Made by a program: the position numbers and the translations under genes. A stretch of 34,285 nt of DNA from Prevotella sp. (GTDB lineage: Bacteria; Bacteroidota; Bacteroidia; Bacteroidales; Bacteroidaceae), in contig JAGCXX010000018.1 in assembly GCA_017961115.1 (NCBI GenBank), positions 1 to 34,285 of the forward strand, in the 5' to 3' direction. This document shows positions 34,062 to 34,285 of the stretch, one piece after another. Numbering within the stretch: position 1 is the stretch's first letter; each line of letters starts with the position of its first letter. The notes beneath the pieces were generated by a model. That model was not told the DNA's origin. It worked only from the letters and a program-made list of their open reading frames with translations, and did not search any database.

Positions 34062-34285
34062 ATGATACAAGTAGGAGAAAGAGCCCCTGAGATATTGGGG
34101 CACGACGAGAACGGCAACGAAATCCGCCTGAGTGACTTTGCCGGCAAGAAACTGGTACTCTATTTCTATCCCAAGGACATGACCTCAGGTTGTCCCGCTG
34201 AAGCATGCAACCTTCGCGACAATATCGGGGCGCTGGCCGAAGCAGGCTATGCAGTATTAGGCGCCAGTGTAGACGATGCCAAGTC
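34062..34285 (+). CDS. bcp: Thioredoxin-dependent thiol peroxidase (Bcp-type peroxiredoxin), 5' part
   Basis: The first 74 codons of a peroxiredoxin of the Bcp/PrxQ group; the rest lies beyond the window. The N-terminus MIQVGERAPEILGHDENGNEIRLSDF leads to the fold’s first strands, and the active-site region is FYPKDMTSGCPAEACNLRD. C46 would be the peroxidatic cysteine and the second cysteine five residues later (C51) the resolving one, the spacing typical of Bcp. The usual TPGCT is here SGCP, a conservative variation. These enzymes reduce hydroperoxides using thioredoxin. It would act in the cytoplasm and adds to the stress-related genes at this end of the window. Confidence 0.93.
   Translation, partial: MIQVGERAPEILGHDENGNEIRLSDFAGKKLVLYFYPKDMTSGCPAEACNLRDNIGALAEAGYAVLGASVDDAK

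Overview
The window looks like a chromosomal segment of a Bacteroidales bacterium, most likely a Prevotella-type lineage. The basis is the repeated promoter signature of this phylum (TAnnTTTG, several times with TTG 19-20 bases upstream), A-rich start regions with almost no Shine-Dalgarno sequences, and gene content typical of the group: a secreted amidase with golvesin-like and FnIII parts, a PPi-dependent phosphofructokinase, a C69 dipeptidase, PaaK next to a double-ACT protein, and a FadL-like porin. No phage, transposase, CRISPR array or rRNA was seen. Genus assignment is inference.

Layout. 1-7676 is a plus-strand run: the 3' end of a TPR protein, a small conserved protein, a PlsC-like acyltransferase, a large secreted amidase-like protein, a small unknown, a YgiQ-type radical SAM protein and, overlapping it by 83 bases, a PP2C-like phosphatase. 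A tRNA-Ser(GGA) with a strong terminator follows (7847-7980). A minus-strand pair (membrane-anchored rhodanese, then a FucI-related protein, coupled by ATGA) is divergent from a plus-strand amino-acid/peptide cluster: C69 dipeptidase, alanine racemase, cysteine desulfidase family protein and an SDR (9815-14786). Next comes PaaK, a tandem ACT protein and a GH94 cellobiose-phosphorylase-like enzyme (15015-19294), convergent with an alanine/glycine:cation symporter.

21007-21816 encodes an acidic-tailed protein of unknown function. On the minus strand follow a Gly/Tyr/Ser-rich secreted protein and a FadL-like outer-membrane protein, then prmA on plus, convergently overlapping a GH25 muramidase that is translationally coupled to pfp. 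From 28512 to 31337 lies a minus-strand redox/stress-like group (AraC regulator, CMD-cupin fusion, lipoprotein flavodoxin). Then come a repeat-rich secreted protein (minus), an exported Tudor-like protein (plus), and the 5' end of a Bcp peroxiredoxin.

The most unusual non-coding structure is a family of 7-bp tandem repeats. GATTGAA/AATTGAA arrays at three gene ends each supply the stop codon of the upstream gene. An AACTATG array at prmA supplies the start codon plus two overlapping five-codon upstream ORFs. A second striking element is a 47-bp perfect palindrome built on a 14-bp period at 33778-33824. No complete new multi-gene defence or mobile system could be supported.
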